From a virus: 22,265 nt of DNA. The stretch spans positions 1 to 22,265 of the IMG/VR virus record IMGVR_UViG_3300010296_001367; one strand, given 5' to 3'. The notes under the pieces are model-generated. The model had not been told where the DNA came from. It made no database searches and saw only the letters and a program-made list of their open reading frames with translations. The position numbers and the translations under genes were made by a program. Below, piece by piece: positions 9,954 to 18,753 of this stretch; the first letter of the stretch is position 1, and the number at the start of each line of letters is the position of its first letter.

Positions 9954-12900
9954 ATGCAAAAACCTGATTTAAAACCAAGTCCTTTATTAGACCCTAAGTT
10001 ACTAAGAACATTACCTATAGCTACAAGAATGTATGTTATTGGTAATTTTGTTCGTGATTTATTGCAATACACACAAAGCAAAGAAATAGAATTATTTAAA
10101 GGTAACACTCTTGTTAACAATCAACCAACTCCTGCAGCAAAAACAGTTAATGTAATTACTAAACCAAATAGTCCAAGAAGTTCTTTACCTAATGAAGTCG
10201 GTGGTAAACTAGCTTCAGCATTTTCTACACAACCTACTCCTATGTTACAAAGTTTACAAACTTACGTTACTAACGATGTAAACCCAATTAATTCTTTTTT
10301 TAACATGATTGCAGACCAAAATGATTTACGTGAACCTGTTGAAAATTTTCCTAACAACAACATTGTACAAAAAGTTGAGGAAGTATTAAACATTGCTGCG
10401 TCACAATTTGGAATAAATGTTGTTGATATCTTTAGAGAAGATGTAGCAACATTAAGTGATGCTATAAAACTATTTCAAGATTTTGTTAAATCAGAAGATG
10501 GAATTATGTTTAATCCTGCAATTTTAAGTAGCAAATTTCCTGAAGAAACTAAAAACTTCAAAGCTATTAAAAGTAAATTATTCAAATATCAGAAAGATGC
10601 ATTAAATACTTTGTATAGAGGTGTTGAAGCGTTAGAAAATTTAATGATACCAATACTCAATATGGAAGAAGGCCATAGTATAAACGACCAACGTTACAAT
10701 ATTAATAGCAAAAAACCTATTGCAGAAGGTACACCTATTGGTTCAATAATAGATGCAGGTGATGTTGTAGATAGAAATGACCCAGGTTTATTAAGAAATA
10801 TAAAAATACACAATAAACAACCAGTTGAAATGTTTTCTGCTTTACTTAATAATACAGCTACAGATGCTGTCAAAACATTTATACCTTATGCAGAGCGTAT
10901 AGAAAACGGTCTTGAACGACATACTTTATATCCTACTGCAAAACAATTTCACGAAATACTAGAAGATTTAGGTATTGATGTAGATACAAAATTTAGAAAA
11001 GAAAATCGTAAAAAGTTATTAGAACAAGCATACGATGAATTTATAAATATTGTAAATACAACTGAAAGTATAGAAGATATAGAACAAAGACCAGGCAAGT
11101 TGCAAAAAGTATTTAGTAATTTATTTGCTGCACACACAGATGGAAAAGTAATACCTAATTTTGATTATCAGTTATTTTCTAATGTTGAAAGATTTAAAGA
11201 CCAAGGTTTTTTATTAGGAAGAAAAGCAAGATTAAGTGAAGCATCTGCAAAAGAAAAAGCTGTTATATTTTTACATGAGATATTGTATGACCCATCAGTA
11301 AATAATAACTTTCAAAATATAGAAAAAATACTTGCAAGCATAGTTGCTGAAAGCAAGTTAGATGTAAATTACTATGACAAAGAAGGATATAACTTTGATA
11401 TATTTGGTAAATCAAATTACAACGACGTTAATGCAAATAAAGCGTGGTTAGCAGATACATTTGTTAATAGTGTTAAAGGAAAAAAAGCATTAATAGAAAA
11501 CCTTAACCCTGAATTTGGTAGTTTACTATATCCAAATAAAGCAACATATAGTAAATACGCAGACACAATTAAAGATGTACCTGAAAATGTTAAATCATTA
11601 ATACATACATACGCAGAAAACTTTGGTATAGATTGGATGGCAGACAACGATAACTTTAAACAAGTTATGGATGCTATACAAAAAGAAGACCCTGCTGCAT
11701 TTGCAAAAATAAATAAATATTATAATTCCGTAGAATTTAGAGATAGTGTTAAAAACAGACGAGAGTTATTTAAGTTTAAACCTACTAACTGGCAAGATAA
11801 AACAAATGTTTATGTGTATAGACAAGTACAAAACTATCTATCATCACATCCTAACTTAGACAAAACTAAATTTACAGATGAAGTAATTAGGTCAGGTATA
11901 AATTTTGATGGCACTATAGACGACACAAGTAGATTGTTTAGTTTACTCGAAGAGTTAAGAGATGTAAGTCCTGAATTTATATTGGCACTTGAAGGTAAGA
12001 TATCAAGCATTATGACTAATGCACAAGAGGCAGTGCAAGTAACACAAAACGCTTTTCAAGGATTAGATGCAAAAGTCATACCTGCACTTATGAACAAGAA
12101 ACATAATGTTGCAAGTTTAGGACAAATGATGGTAGCTGCACAACAAGTATTAACAAATCACACACATGCCACACTGCTAGATGTAGAAGGTATATTTTTT
12201 AATTTACAAAAAAATCCAAATGCAAATCTTATAAAAGCTGTTAACTTTAGTCCATTTGATATATACAGCGATATGTTTATACCTGATGGACAACTTATAG
12301 GTCAAGGATATCCTGATTTAGAGTACGGAATTGGTAGCGAAAAATTTGATTTTTCGGAAGTACAGTACTTAGACCCACTAGATGTACCTGAAGACAGAAA
12401 ATTTACTTTATTTGGAATTATAGATGATTTAATGATGAACAAAGTACGTATTGCAGAAGATGCTAAATATCCTGTAATACTTGATGATGAATTTGCAGTC
12501 TTAGACAGAAACACAATTATTGATGAAATGTTATCAGAACTACAAAAAGTTATAGCAGACCCTGCGATGAGAGAAGATTTTGTTAAATTAGTAGTTAGCA
12601 GTTATGGTGATACCCTTCCACCTATTGTAGAACAATGGTACAACAAAGAAAGTTTAAAAAGTCATAGAAATAGTACATTAAGATTTCCTAAAAAATTTAG
12701 TGAAAAATATTATGGGGATGTAGACGCTGTAAGACATGGTGACAAGTTTAGTACAATGGCAGAGTTTCCTAACGGAGAAAAAATAAACGTTAAATTTCCT
12801 GGCATGACAACTACTTATAGTTCACAATTTAATTTTTTAAATGATACAGTAAACGGACAAGACTTTACTAACCATGTATTTATTAGTGCTGCTAAAGAAT

Positions 12901-15900
12901 TATTTGCACAAGGTTACGAAGATATAGCAACAAGTTTGCTTGACATAGAAGATGTTGAAGTAGATATATGGAGACAGTTTGATGATGATGTACTAAAAGA
13001 ATTAAAAAAGATACTTATAACAGAACTTGACAGAGGCGATGGTGGAGAGATTGCTATGATTACTACAACAACTGGTGGCGAAAGTCCTACAGTTGCAACT
13101 AAAAACACATTAAGAACTGCATCATTTGACACACTAGGACATGCTGTATTAGAAGGACAAGGTGCTAGAGCCGAATTAATGATAGCTCAAGACAATATGA
13201 AAGTAGTAGATTTTAAAAAATGGACACCTATTACTAGAAACAATGCTTTAGGTAATTCAATATTATTTATACCTAATCAAGGAGAAAAAGTTATAAATGG
13301 TGCTTTGCAACAATTACAAGACCCATTAAATCCTCCTAACATTATTAATTTAACCGAACAACCACAGTCAGGATTAGGTGTAAAACTACAAGAAGTTGTG
13401 GGAACTGCTGAAACAGGAGAAGAGTTTGTGCCTGAGTATCCATTTAATTGGTTAGATAGAGGTGCAACAAATAGAAACATACATCCTGTAAACGGTAAAT
13501 ATCAAATAGGAAAACATGTTTCAGCACATGCTAATACTTTGATAGAAGGCAGAACACCTACACAAATACCTATTGAATTATTACCAACTGGTTTAAGCGA
13601 TGAAGTGGTTAGTCAATATTTAAAAAATAAAGATGTTAACAACATAGATGATGTTGTAGATAAAAAGAATTTTGTCATACAGACAATGCAAAAAGCAGCT
13701 AAAGATATCCAAAATTTTCTTAAAGGAAGTGAAGATAGTGCAGATGTATCAGTGGCATATATAAAAGTTGATGAGCTTTTAAAATTTGTTGAAGATAACA
13801 GGGCATATAGAGAAGCACAAGGCAGAACATTGGGTTTAGGAAACATAAATAATATAGCACAAAACATTATTAAGAATGGTTTTAAACAACCTGATATTGG
13901 TTTAGGTCAAACGGTATCAGGATATACTTCAAGTTTTACAAATTTATTAAAAGATTTACCAGTAGTAAGATTTAATCCAAACAATAACGCTATATTGTTA
14001 CAAGAAGGTAATCACAGAGTTCAAGCAATGAAAATGTTAGGCATTGATTATATTCCAGTGTTTTTTCAGTTAGACCCACAAACTTTAGAAGGCCGTGCTG
14101 CTAATAAATTCTCACCATTAGGTGCTTTAGGTACAAACGAAGATGTTACTGTCAGAACTTCAGGTGGTACGCAACAAGCAGGGTCATATTATGACGAATT
14201 TATACGAAACAATGCTAATTGGAAAAGATTAGCTAAATATATACACGACCCTGAAATAAATAAAAATATGTTTACACCATTGTCAACAGTTTCAGATTAT
14301 ACGCTACATCCTAATTACGGAAGTCTTGCAATGTATCAAAACTTGTATCTAACTAATGAAGTGCAACTAAGACAATACAGTTTTTTAGAACCTTATTCAA
14401 TAGATAAAGCAACGAAAATGGAAAGAGCTATAAACAACAATATGAAATATTTTCGTGACACTGCTACTACAGCTTTTGAAAATTTAGACGTAGCTGTAGA
14501 AGGTATAAAACAATGGTTTATGAAGCATGGTACAAGACAAGACAAAGAAGCAGTACAGGAATTTGCTAGACTGCATCCAACAAAACAAGATTTAGCAGCG
14601 TATTTTAATACAATACAAAACGTGGAAGACCCTCAAAACATAGGTATTACTGACATTACCTCGCAAAAATTAAACATGGAACTTAGTAAATATGAAACAA
14701 AATTTAAAACAAGTAAAGAAAATACATTGTTAACACCGTCTGTTAGTGGTGAGTATAGAAATGAAGCATTGTTGCCTGTACAAGATATTGACATAGAACT
14801 TACAACTAAAGGACAAATGAAAGTAAAGCAAGTTGTTAACAGTCATCACAGTGTATTTAAAAAAGAAGCAGACATGACTACAAAATTTTTAGAACAAAAT
14901 AAAGATATGCTTGGTCCAGGAAACATAGTATTACCAACTGAAGAATTAGAGTACGTAAATATAAATCCACAAAAACTAGAAATAGTAGGTATTAATGCTG
15001 CAAATGATATACACAGTGCAACATTTGATGACTTGTTACAAGTTACTGTAGATGAAGGCCTTATGTCTATGGAAGATGCAGTAGCTTATAAAACTGCACA
15101 GTCTAAATCAAGAGTACAAAACTTATTTAAGACAGCAATGACTAAAAGTAAGTTTCACAAAAATAGATTAGCTTATGGATTTAACACAATGGCTGTCTAT
15201 GGATATACAAAATTAAGACAGGGTGCTGCAGCAGTAGCAGATGATTTTAAATTTAACACAGTTAAAGGACAACAGTTAAGTGCATTTAATACTACTAAAA
15301 CAGCAAAAGGTTTAAAGACTGCAGGTAGAGTAGCAGGACAAGTATTAGATATATTCTTAATTCCTGCAGAAATACTTTCATTAGCTACAAATACTATTAA
15401 ATATTATGATGACCCTGACTTTGGTGCAGCTACAGGATTAGGTAAGTATGGTATTGGTCCTAAAGAGATATTTCAAGAATTATTACCAGGTGATATAGGA
15501 CAAGAAGATAAATTTAGAAATAATAATGCAGCTACAGCATTAGTTAAAGGTGGTATAAATGGTTTAGCATGGTTAGCAATGAATACTGCGTATAGAGACC
15601 TTAGAAATAATCCTGAAGAGTTTTCTCCAATGGTACAACCTGCAGATTATAACCCTGAAACTCATGGTAAAAATTTAAGACAATTATATTTTGGATTTGA
15701 ATTTAATCCACGTGGTATCTTAGATAATCTTGGTGGAGAAAAAACATTTATAGAAAAGAAAAAACAACCTTTCTTACAAAATACAATTTACTCATTAGTA
15801 AGAGGACTAGGTCCTAACGGTGGTCTAGGTCCATTAGTAGAAGATGGTAAATATATAGGTGATGACAAATTAGGAGAACGTAAAACAGATTTGTATGAAA

Positions 15901-15941
15901 AGATAGGTAATTTTGTTAATATGGAAGAAGACAATGGCTAG
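9954..15941 (+). CDS. Giant protein with internal ParB-like domain (1995 aa)
   Basis: The largest gene here. ATG 9954 lies 8 bases after the previous stop with no strong Shine-Dalgarno, so coupling is likely. The first 1000 residues are polar, Lys/Asn/Asp-rich and mostly helical with no motif I can name. Residues about 1260-1375 resemble a ParB/sulfiredoxin-type fold: a strand (SVAYIKVDELL), a helical part with GNINNIAQNIIKNGFKQPDI, then VVRFNPNN, LLQEGNHRVQAMKMLGI (Glu1351, His1354, Arg1355) and IPVFF. Such domains bind DNA or nucleotides and recur in multi-domain phage proteins delivered with DNA (the 'polyvalent protein' theme). Residues about 1785-1860 include hydrophobic helices (VAGQVLDIFLIPAEILSLA and GGINGLAWLAMNTAY). 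An ejected, DNA-associated role is inferred. The ParB-like call rests on the EGNHR-A-LG-IPV pattern. Confidence 0.75.
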   Translation: MQKPDLKPSPLLDPKLLRTLPIATRMYVIGNFVRDLLQYTQSKEIELFKGNTLVNNQPTPAAKTVNVITKPNSPRSSLPNEVGGKLASAFSTQPTPMLQSLQTYVTNDVNPINSFFNMIADQNDLREPVENFPNNNIVQKVEEVLNIAASQFGINVVDIFREDVATLSDAIKLFQDFVKSEDGIMFNPAILSSKFPEETKNFKAIKSKLFKYQKDALNTLYRGVEALENLMIPILNMEEGHSINDQRYNINSKKPIAEGTPIGSIIDAGDVVDRNDPGLLRNIKIHNKQPVEMFSALLNNTATDAVKTFIPYAERIENGLERHTLYPTAKQFHEILEDLGIDVDTKFRKENRKKLLEQAYDEFINIVNTTESIEDIEQRPGKLQKVFSNLFAAHTDGKVIPNFDYQLFSNVERFKDQGFLLGRKARLSEASAKEKAVIFLHEILYDPSVNNNFQNIEKILASIVAESKLDVNYYDKEGYNFDIFGKSNYNDVNANKAWLADTFVNSVKGKKALIENLNPEFGSLLYPNKATYSKYADTIKDVPENVKSLIHTYAENFGIDWMADNDNFKQVMDAIQKEDPAAFAKINKYYNSVEFRDSVKNRRELFKFKPTNWQDKTNVYVYRQVQNYLSSHPNLDKTKFTDEVIRSGINFDGTIDDTSRLFSLLEELRDVSPEFILALEGKISSIMTNAQEAVQVTQNAFQGLDAKVIPALMNKKHNVASLGQMMVAAQQVLTNHTHATLLDVEGIFFNLQKNPNANLIKAVNFSPFDIYSDMFIPDGQLIGQGYPDLEYGIGSEKFDFSEVQYLDPLDVPEDRKFTLFGIIDDLMMNKVRIAEDAKYPVILDDEFAVLDRNTIIDEMLSELQKVIADPAMREDFVKLVVSSYGDTLPPIVEQWYNKESLKSHRNSTLRFPKKFSEKYYGDVDAVRHGDKFSTMAEFPNGEKINVKFPGMTTTYSSQFNFLNDTVNGQDFTNHVFISAAKELFAQGYEDIATSLLDIEDVEVDIWRQFDDDVLKELKKILITELDRGDGGEIAMITTTTGGESPTVATKNTLRTASFDTLGHAVLEGQGARAELMIAQDNMKVVDFKKWTPITRNNALGNSILFIPNQGEKVINGALQQLQDPLNPPNIINLTEQPQSGLGVKLQEVVGTAETGEEFVPEYPFNWLDRGATNRNIHPVNGKYQIGKHVSAHANTLIEGRTPTQIPIELLPTGLSDEVVSQYLKNKDVNNIDDVVDKKNFVIQTMQKAAKDIQNFLKGSEDSADVSVAYIKVDELLKFVEDNRAYREAQGRTLGLGNINNIAQNIIKNGFKQPDIGLGQTVSGYTSSFTNLLKDLPVVRFNPNNNAILLQEGNHRVQAMKMLGIDYIPVFFQLDPQTLEGRAANKFSPLGALGTNEDVTVRTSGGTQQAGSYYDEFIRNNANWKRLAKYIHDPEINKNMFTPLSTVSDYTLHPNYGSLAMYQNLYLTNEVQLRQYSFLEPYSIDKATKMERAINNNMKYFRDTATTAFENLDVAVEGIKQWFMKHGTRQDKEAVQEFARLHPTKQDLAAYFNTIQNVEDPQNIGITDITSQKLNMELSKYETKFKTSKENTLLTPSVSGEYRNEALLPVQDIDIELTTKGQMKVKQVVNSHHSVFKKEADMTTKFLEQNKDMLGPGNIVLPTEELEYVNINPQKLEIVGINAANDIHSATFDDLLQVTVDEGLMSMEDAVAYKTAQSKSRVQNLFKTAMTKSKFHKNRLAYGFNTMAVYGYTKLRQGAAAVADDFKFNTVKGQQLSAFNTTKTAKGLKTAGRVAGQVLDIFLIPAEILSLATNTIKYYDDPDFGAATGLGKYGIGPKEIFQELLPGDIGQEDKFRNNNAATALVKGGINGLAWLAMNTAYRDLRNNPEEFSPMVQPADYNPETHGKNLRQLYFGFEFNPRGILDNLGGEKTFIEKKKQPFLQNTIYSLVRGLGPNGGLGPLVEDGKYIGDDKLGERKTDLYEKIGNFVNMEEDNG

Positions 15942-17160
15942 CGAAACAAGTAACGAATTATCTTATGTGCCTAATGGTGGTCGTATCATTGCTATTAAAG
16001 ACAGTGCATACAATCCATCGACAGGTAAATTAGAAGAAAATACTGGTACTACACAGTATTACTTAGTGTATGATATGCCAGGTTCAGGCGTAAACATGGG
16101 TTGGGCTGTTACTGCAGAGACATTAGATGATGAAGGATTACCTAGTGTATATTTTTCAGGTACAGATAAAAAGTTATCTATAGCTGAAACGTATAACTCA
16201 CGTAAAGATTTTATTACTGCTACAGATGGTAACTGGGCTGAATGGGGTACAACAGAAGAACTTACAGATTTTGAAGAGACACATCCTTTTGAGAAATGGA
16301 AAAGAGATATAGACTTAGCAGCAGAAGTACAACCATGGTTAAAAGACCCTGAAGTATTACAAGTATATTTTAATGCATACGCTGAAGGTAGAACACCTGA
16401 AACATGGGAGTTAGCTAATACTACATGGTATCAAACACACAGTAGTACAGAACGTAATTGGTTATCACTATTTAATTCAGACCCTAAGACTGCGTCTATG
16501 TTACGTGAAGACCAAAGAGCGTTAGTTAAAAGTATTGCAGGACAATATGGTATATCAGAAAATGTATCTAACTGGATGGCAGATAGATTAACTACTGGTA
16601 TATGGAGTGAAACAAAATTAAAAAACCAGTTAACAGCAATGGTTGACCCTTATGCAAACATAAAACTAGATGACAGTTTAAAAAATTATATGACATCACA
16701 AAAATTTAGTACACCTAAATATATTCGTAAGTATGAGGATGAGGTAAAAGATTTAATATATGATGGTCTTGGTCCTGCATTTGCTAAGGGATTTACTTCT
16801 AATGATGTTAAGAAGTGGGCAGGAGAGTTTCGTAATGACCCTGAAAATGCAAGAGTGAGACTTAATGAGTACATAAGCAATCAGATGCAAGTAGTGTTTG
16901 GAGATAAATACCCACCTAACTATACATACAAAGAGATTGCAGCACCTTGGAAAAACTATACGTATGGATTACTAGGTGGTTACATGGATGAACGTGACCC
17001 TGCATTTATAGAAATACTACAAAAGAACGACAGTGTAGAAGCTAGTAAAATTGCAAAGCAATATGGTTTAGAAAAAGGTTATAAAAAAGTTATGAATGAT
17101 TTTGAAAATGCCATGGTTAATGGTATGGGTATTAAAAAAGTCGGATTACAGGTAGGTTAG
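15934..17160 (+). CDS. Putative virion structural protein (408 aa)
   Basis: Starts at ATG 15934, overlapping the giant gene by 8 bases, with GAAGAAG just upstream; the in-frame TTG at 15913 is less likely. Residues 1-90 look beta-rich with Gly and Tyr/Trp (NTGTTQYYLVYDMPGSG). From about residue 105 it is helical. The segment around residues 159-177 (ELANTTWYQTHSSTERNWL) matches a pattern I know from actinobacteriophage and marine-phage minor structural or tail-associated proteins: E-L-x-x-T-x-W with a following His and Trp. No enzymatic motif is visible. It sits 1 base from the next gene and shares this helical style with it, so the two may act together. The exact role is unknown. Confidence 0.72.
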   Translation: MASETSNELSYVPNGGRIIAIKDSAYNPSTGKLEENTGTTQYYLVYDMPGSGVNMGWAVTAETLDDEGLPSVYFSGTDKKLSIAETYNSRKDFITATDGNWAEWGTTEELTDFEETHPFEKWKRDIDLAAEVQPWLKDPEVLQVYFNAYAEGRTPETWELANTTWYQTHSSTERNWLSLFNSDPKTASMLREDQRALVKSIAGQYGISENVSNWMADRLTTGIWSETKLKNQLTAMVDPYANIKLDDSLKNYMTSQKFSTPKYIRKYEDEVKDLIYDGLGPAFAKGFTSNDVKKWAGEFRNDPENARVRLNEYISNQMQVVFGDKYPPNYTYKEIAAPWKNYTYGLLGGYMDERDPAFIEILQKNDSVEASKIAKQYGLEKGYKKVMNDFENAMVNGMGIKKVGLQVG

Positions 17161-17161
17161 T

Positions 17162-18466
17162 ATGGCAACATGGTGGCAAATATTAGGGTACGAAAGTGCA
17201 GACGAAGCTGATAAAGAATTAGCTAGTGGTGCTATATCAAGTGCTGAATTACAAAGAGCTAAAGATGAAGCGTTTCAACAATCAAGTGAAACTACTGCAC
17301 CTGCCACTTCTAATGCTGATTATTGGCAACAATATGCTGAACGTCAAAAAGCTATATATGAAAGTACACAGGGTGCAGGAGAAGAAGTTACTGAAGTTAT
17401 TACTGAACCTACTGAAGAAGGTGGAGATACTTTATATATAGTTGTAGGAAGTCCACCTAATTACACTATTGCTGCAGTTAATCCTGGTGATGCAAACTAC
17501 TCATCAGGTATGACACAACAAGCAGCACAAGATACTGCAAATACACTAAATGCAAATTATCAACCTCCAAGTAGTAATGATGATACAGTTACTGATGACA
17601 GTGGAGAGAGTGACCCAAATTTTTTTGACGTAGATGCTAGATATAATGCTGAATACATTGCACCTGAATTAAATTATCAAAGTGTTTTTGCAGAAATAGC
17701 AATACGATATCCTTATTTTCCTGATGATGTGTTAAATGAGTACGCAAAAAACTGGGTAGAGAGTGGCGATGATGCAGTAGCATTAGCTAAGACTGAAGCC
17801 TCTTCTGTTTTTAAAGCAGCATTTCCTGGCATTAGAAGAGAAGATGGGACTATGAGATACACTGTAGGCGAGTATCTAGGTGTTAAAGAAGATATGCGTG
17901 TACAGGTAGCAGAGTATGGACTTAATCCTGAAATATTTGAAACACAGTTTAATCAACTTATTGAAGGAGATGTATCTCCTGCAGAGTTAGCTAGAAGATT
18001 ACAAGTAGTACAATCAGAAATAGGTAGTAACATACCTGCAGTACAACAGGCATTTGCTGCACAGTTTGGTGTACCAATATCAGCAGAAGCTATATTAGCA
18101 GCAGTAGTTAGCCCTGAAATAGAAGAAGGATTGTTACAAGGAACTATAACTGCAGCACAAGTACAAGGTGAAGCTATAGCTGCAGGATTTATGACATCAT
18201 TTGCTAGGTCACGTGCATTAGCTAGAGCAGGCTTAACTCAACAACAAGCAGCACAAACATATCAGTTTGGTCGTCAAGCTAGAGAATTAGCAGCAAGAGC
18301 AGGCCGTGAGTTTATTCTTGCAGACGTAGAAGAGGCAGCTATAGGAGACACAATGGCTGCTAGAAGAATACAAAATATAATATCAGAAGTAGAAAGCCAG
18401 TCATCTGCACAACTTGGTGCAGCACGTACACAGCTTGGTGCTGTTATTGGTTTGACAGAAGCCTAA
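17162..18466 (+). CDS. Putative virion structural protein, helical Ala-rich C-terminus (434 aa)
   Basis: ATG 17162 follows the previous stop by one base, with GGTAGG upstream. The N-terminus (MATWWQILGYESADEADKEL) looks like a short helical head. Residues about 60-165 are acidic, Thr/Asn-rich and probably disordered around a small beta segment (TLYIVVGSPPNY). From about residue 170 it is helical: EYGLNPEIFETQFNQLIEGD, then SPAELARRLQ (about 250-285), and an Ala/Gln-rich C-terminus (GLTQQQAAQTYQFG) that may form coiled coils. This resembles large uncharacterised structural proteins of marine phages, though I cannot name a family. It ends with two in-frame TAA codons, and the non-coding interval begins right after. 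It is the last gene before the scaffold-capsid cassette. Confidence 0.72.
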   Translation: MATWWQILGYESADEADKELASGAISSAELQRAKDEAFQQSSETTAPATSNADYWQQYAERQKAIYESTQGAGEEVTEVITEPTEEGGDTLYIVVGSPPNYTIAAVNPGDANYSSGMTQQAAQDTANTLNANYQPPSSNDDTVTDDSGESDPNFFDVDARYNAEYIAPELNYQSVFAEIAIRYPYFPDDVLNEYAKNWVESGDDAVALAKTEASSVFKAAFPGIRREDGTMRYTVGEYLGVKEDMRVQVAEYGLNPEIFETQFNQLIEGDVSPAELARRLQVVQSEIGSNIPAVQQAFAAQFGVPISAEAILAAVVSPEIEEGLLQGTITAAQVQGEAIAAGFMTSFARSRALARAGLTQQQAAQTYQFGRQARELAARAGREFILADVEEAAIGDTMAARRIQNIISEVESQSSAQLGAARTQLGAVIGLTEA

Positions 18467-18501
18467 TAAGTAGTAGTATTTACTTGGATATCTTTATTCA
18501 T
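18463..18501 (-). CDS. Candidate 12-codon micro-ORF with near-perfect Shine-Dalgarno
   Basis: On the minus strand AGAAAGGAGG is followed by five bases (ACACC) and an ATG at 18501, reading MNKDIQVNTTTY and stopping at TAG (18465-18463), which overlaps the stop of the + strand gene. This is a better Shine-Dalgarno than any gene in the window has. There is no supporting minus-strand gene, and the same bases may instead be a + strand RNA element. Treat as a candidate only. Confidence 0.2.
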   Translation of the reverse strand: MNKDIQVNTTTY

Positions 18502-18753
18502 GGTGTCCTCCTTTCTGTCCCCTTATCTTAGTTGGTGAGGGGTATTCCTTGACACCACTATATATAGTGGTATGCTTATGGTAAGTCGTTGCGTGGTCCG
18601 ACAATAGACCTGCACTCTGACACAAGCTACGGTGTGTGTTAAGTATTTCAATTCCGTATGTAAGGCATTGCGAGAAGGCAATAGAATTCGTAATGTTATG
18701 TTTTAATTTCTATTCCCACCCCACATTATTCCGACGTAGTGTGTGTATTGGTG
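18501..18753 (+). ncRNA. Candidate structured RNA or 5' leader before the scaffold gene
   Basis: The interval between two virion genes is visibly richer in G+C than its flanks and folds into successive hairpins. These are: TGGTGTC (18501-18507) with GACACCA (18551-18557), enclosing CCCCTTATC-TTAGTT-GGTGAGGGG (18519-18542); the palindrome 18554-18571; GTCG/CGAC (18585-18588/18599-18602); TGACACA/TGTGTTA (18618-18624/18635-18641); ATTGC/GCAAT (18667-18671/18678-18682); and CACATTAT-TCCGAC-GTAGTGTG (18722-18743), capped outside by CACC/GGTG (18717-18720/18750-18753). Several stems need G·U pairs that exist only in + strand RNA (18519-18542 has two, 18722-18743 has two, 18618-18641 has one), which argues for a + strand transcript. 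The 7-bp outer stem and the palindrome compete for 18554-18557. I do not recognise a known RNA family; no tRNA or riboswitch matches. It could act as a leader controlling scaffold/capsid translation or as a free RNA. Confidence 0.5.
18549..18576 (+). promoter_or_regulatory. Putative sigma70-type promoter with palindromic spacer
   Basis: TTGACA (18549-18554) is a perfect -35 box, followed after 16 bases by TATGCT (18571-18576), a 4/6 match to TATAAT. The spacer is almost entirely a perfect 18-bp palindrome, ACCACTATATATAGTGGT (18554-18571), which could be an operator for a dimeric regulator or an RNA hairpin. Predicted transcription would start near 18583, giving a leader of about 200 nt before the scaffold ATG at 18782 and allowing separate expression of scaffold and capsid. 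Confidence 0.45.

Noticed and set aside
17226-17441. Out-of-frame + strand ORF of 71 codons inside the 434-aa gene
   Set aside because: Leu/Lys-rich shadow of the main frame with no ribosome site.
3872-18310. GGCC sites seemed frequent, often as A-GGC-C for Gly or AGG-CC for Arg-Pro
   Set aside because: About 19 copies is close to what composition predicts; it is useful only as a control showing that not every short palindrome is depleted.
18650-18695. Near-direct repeat AATTCCGTATG / AATTCGTAATG in the leader
   Set aside because: Short, imperfect and A/T-rich; it may only reflect pairing of AATTC with GAATT, and no att-site or operator context was seen.
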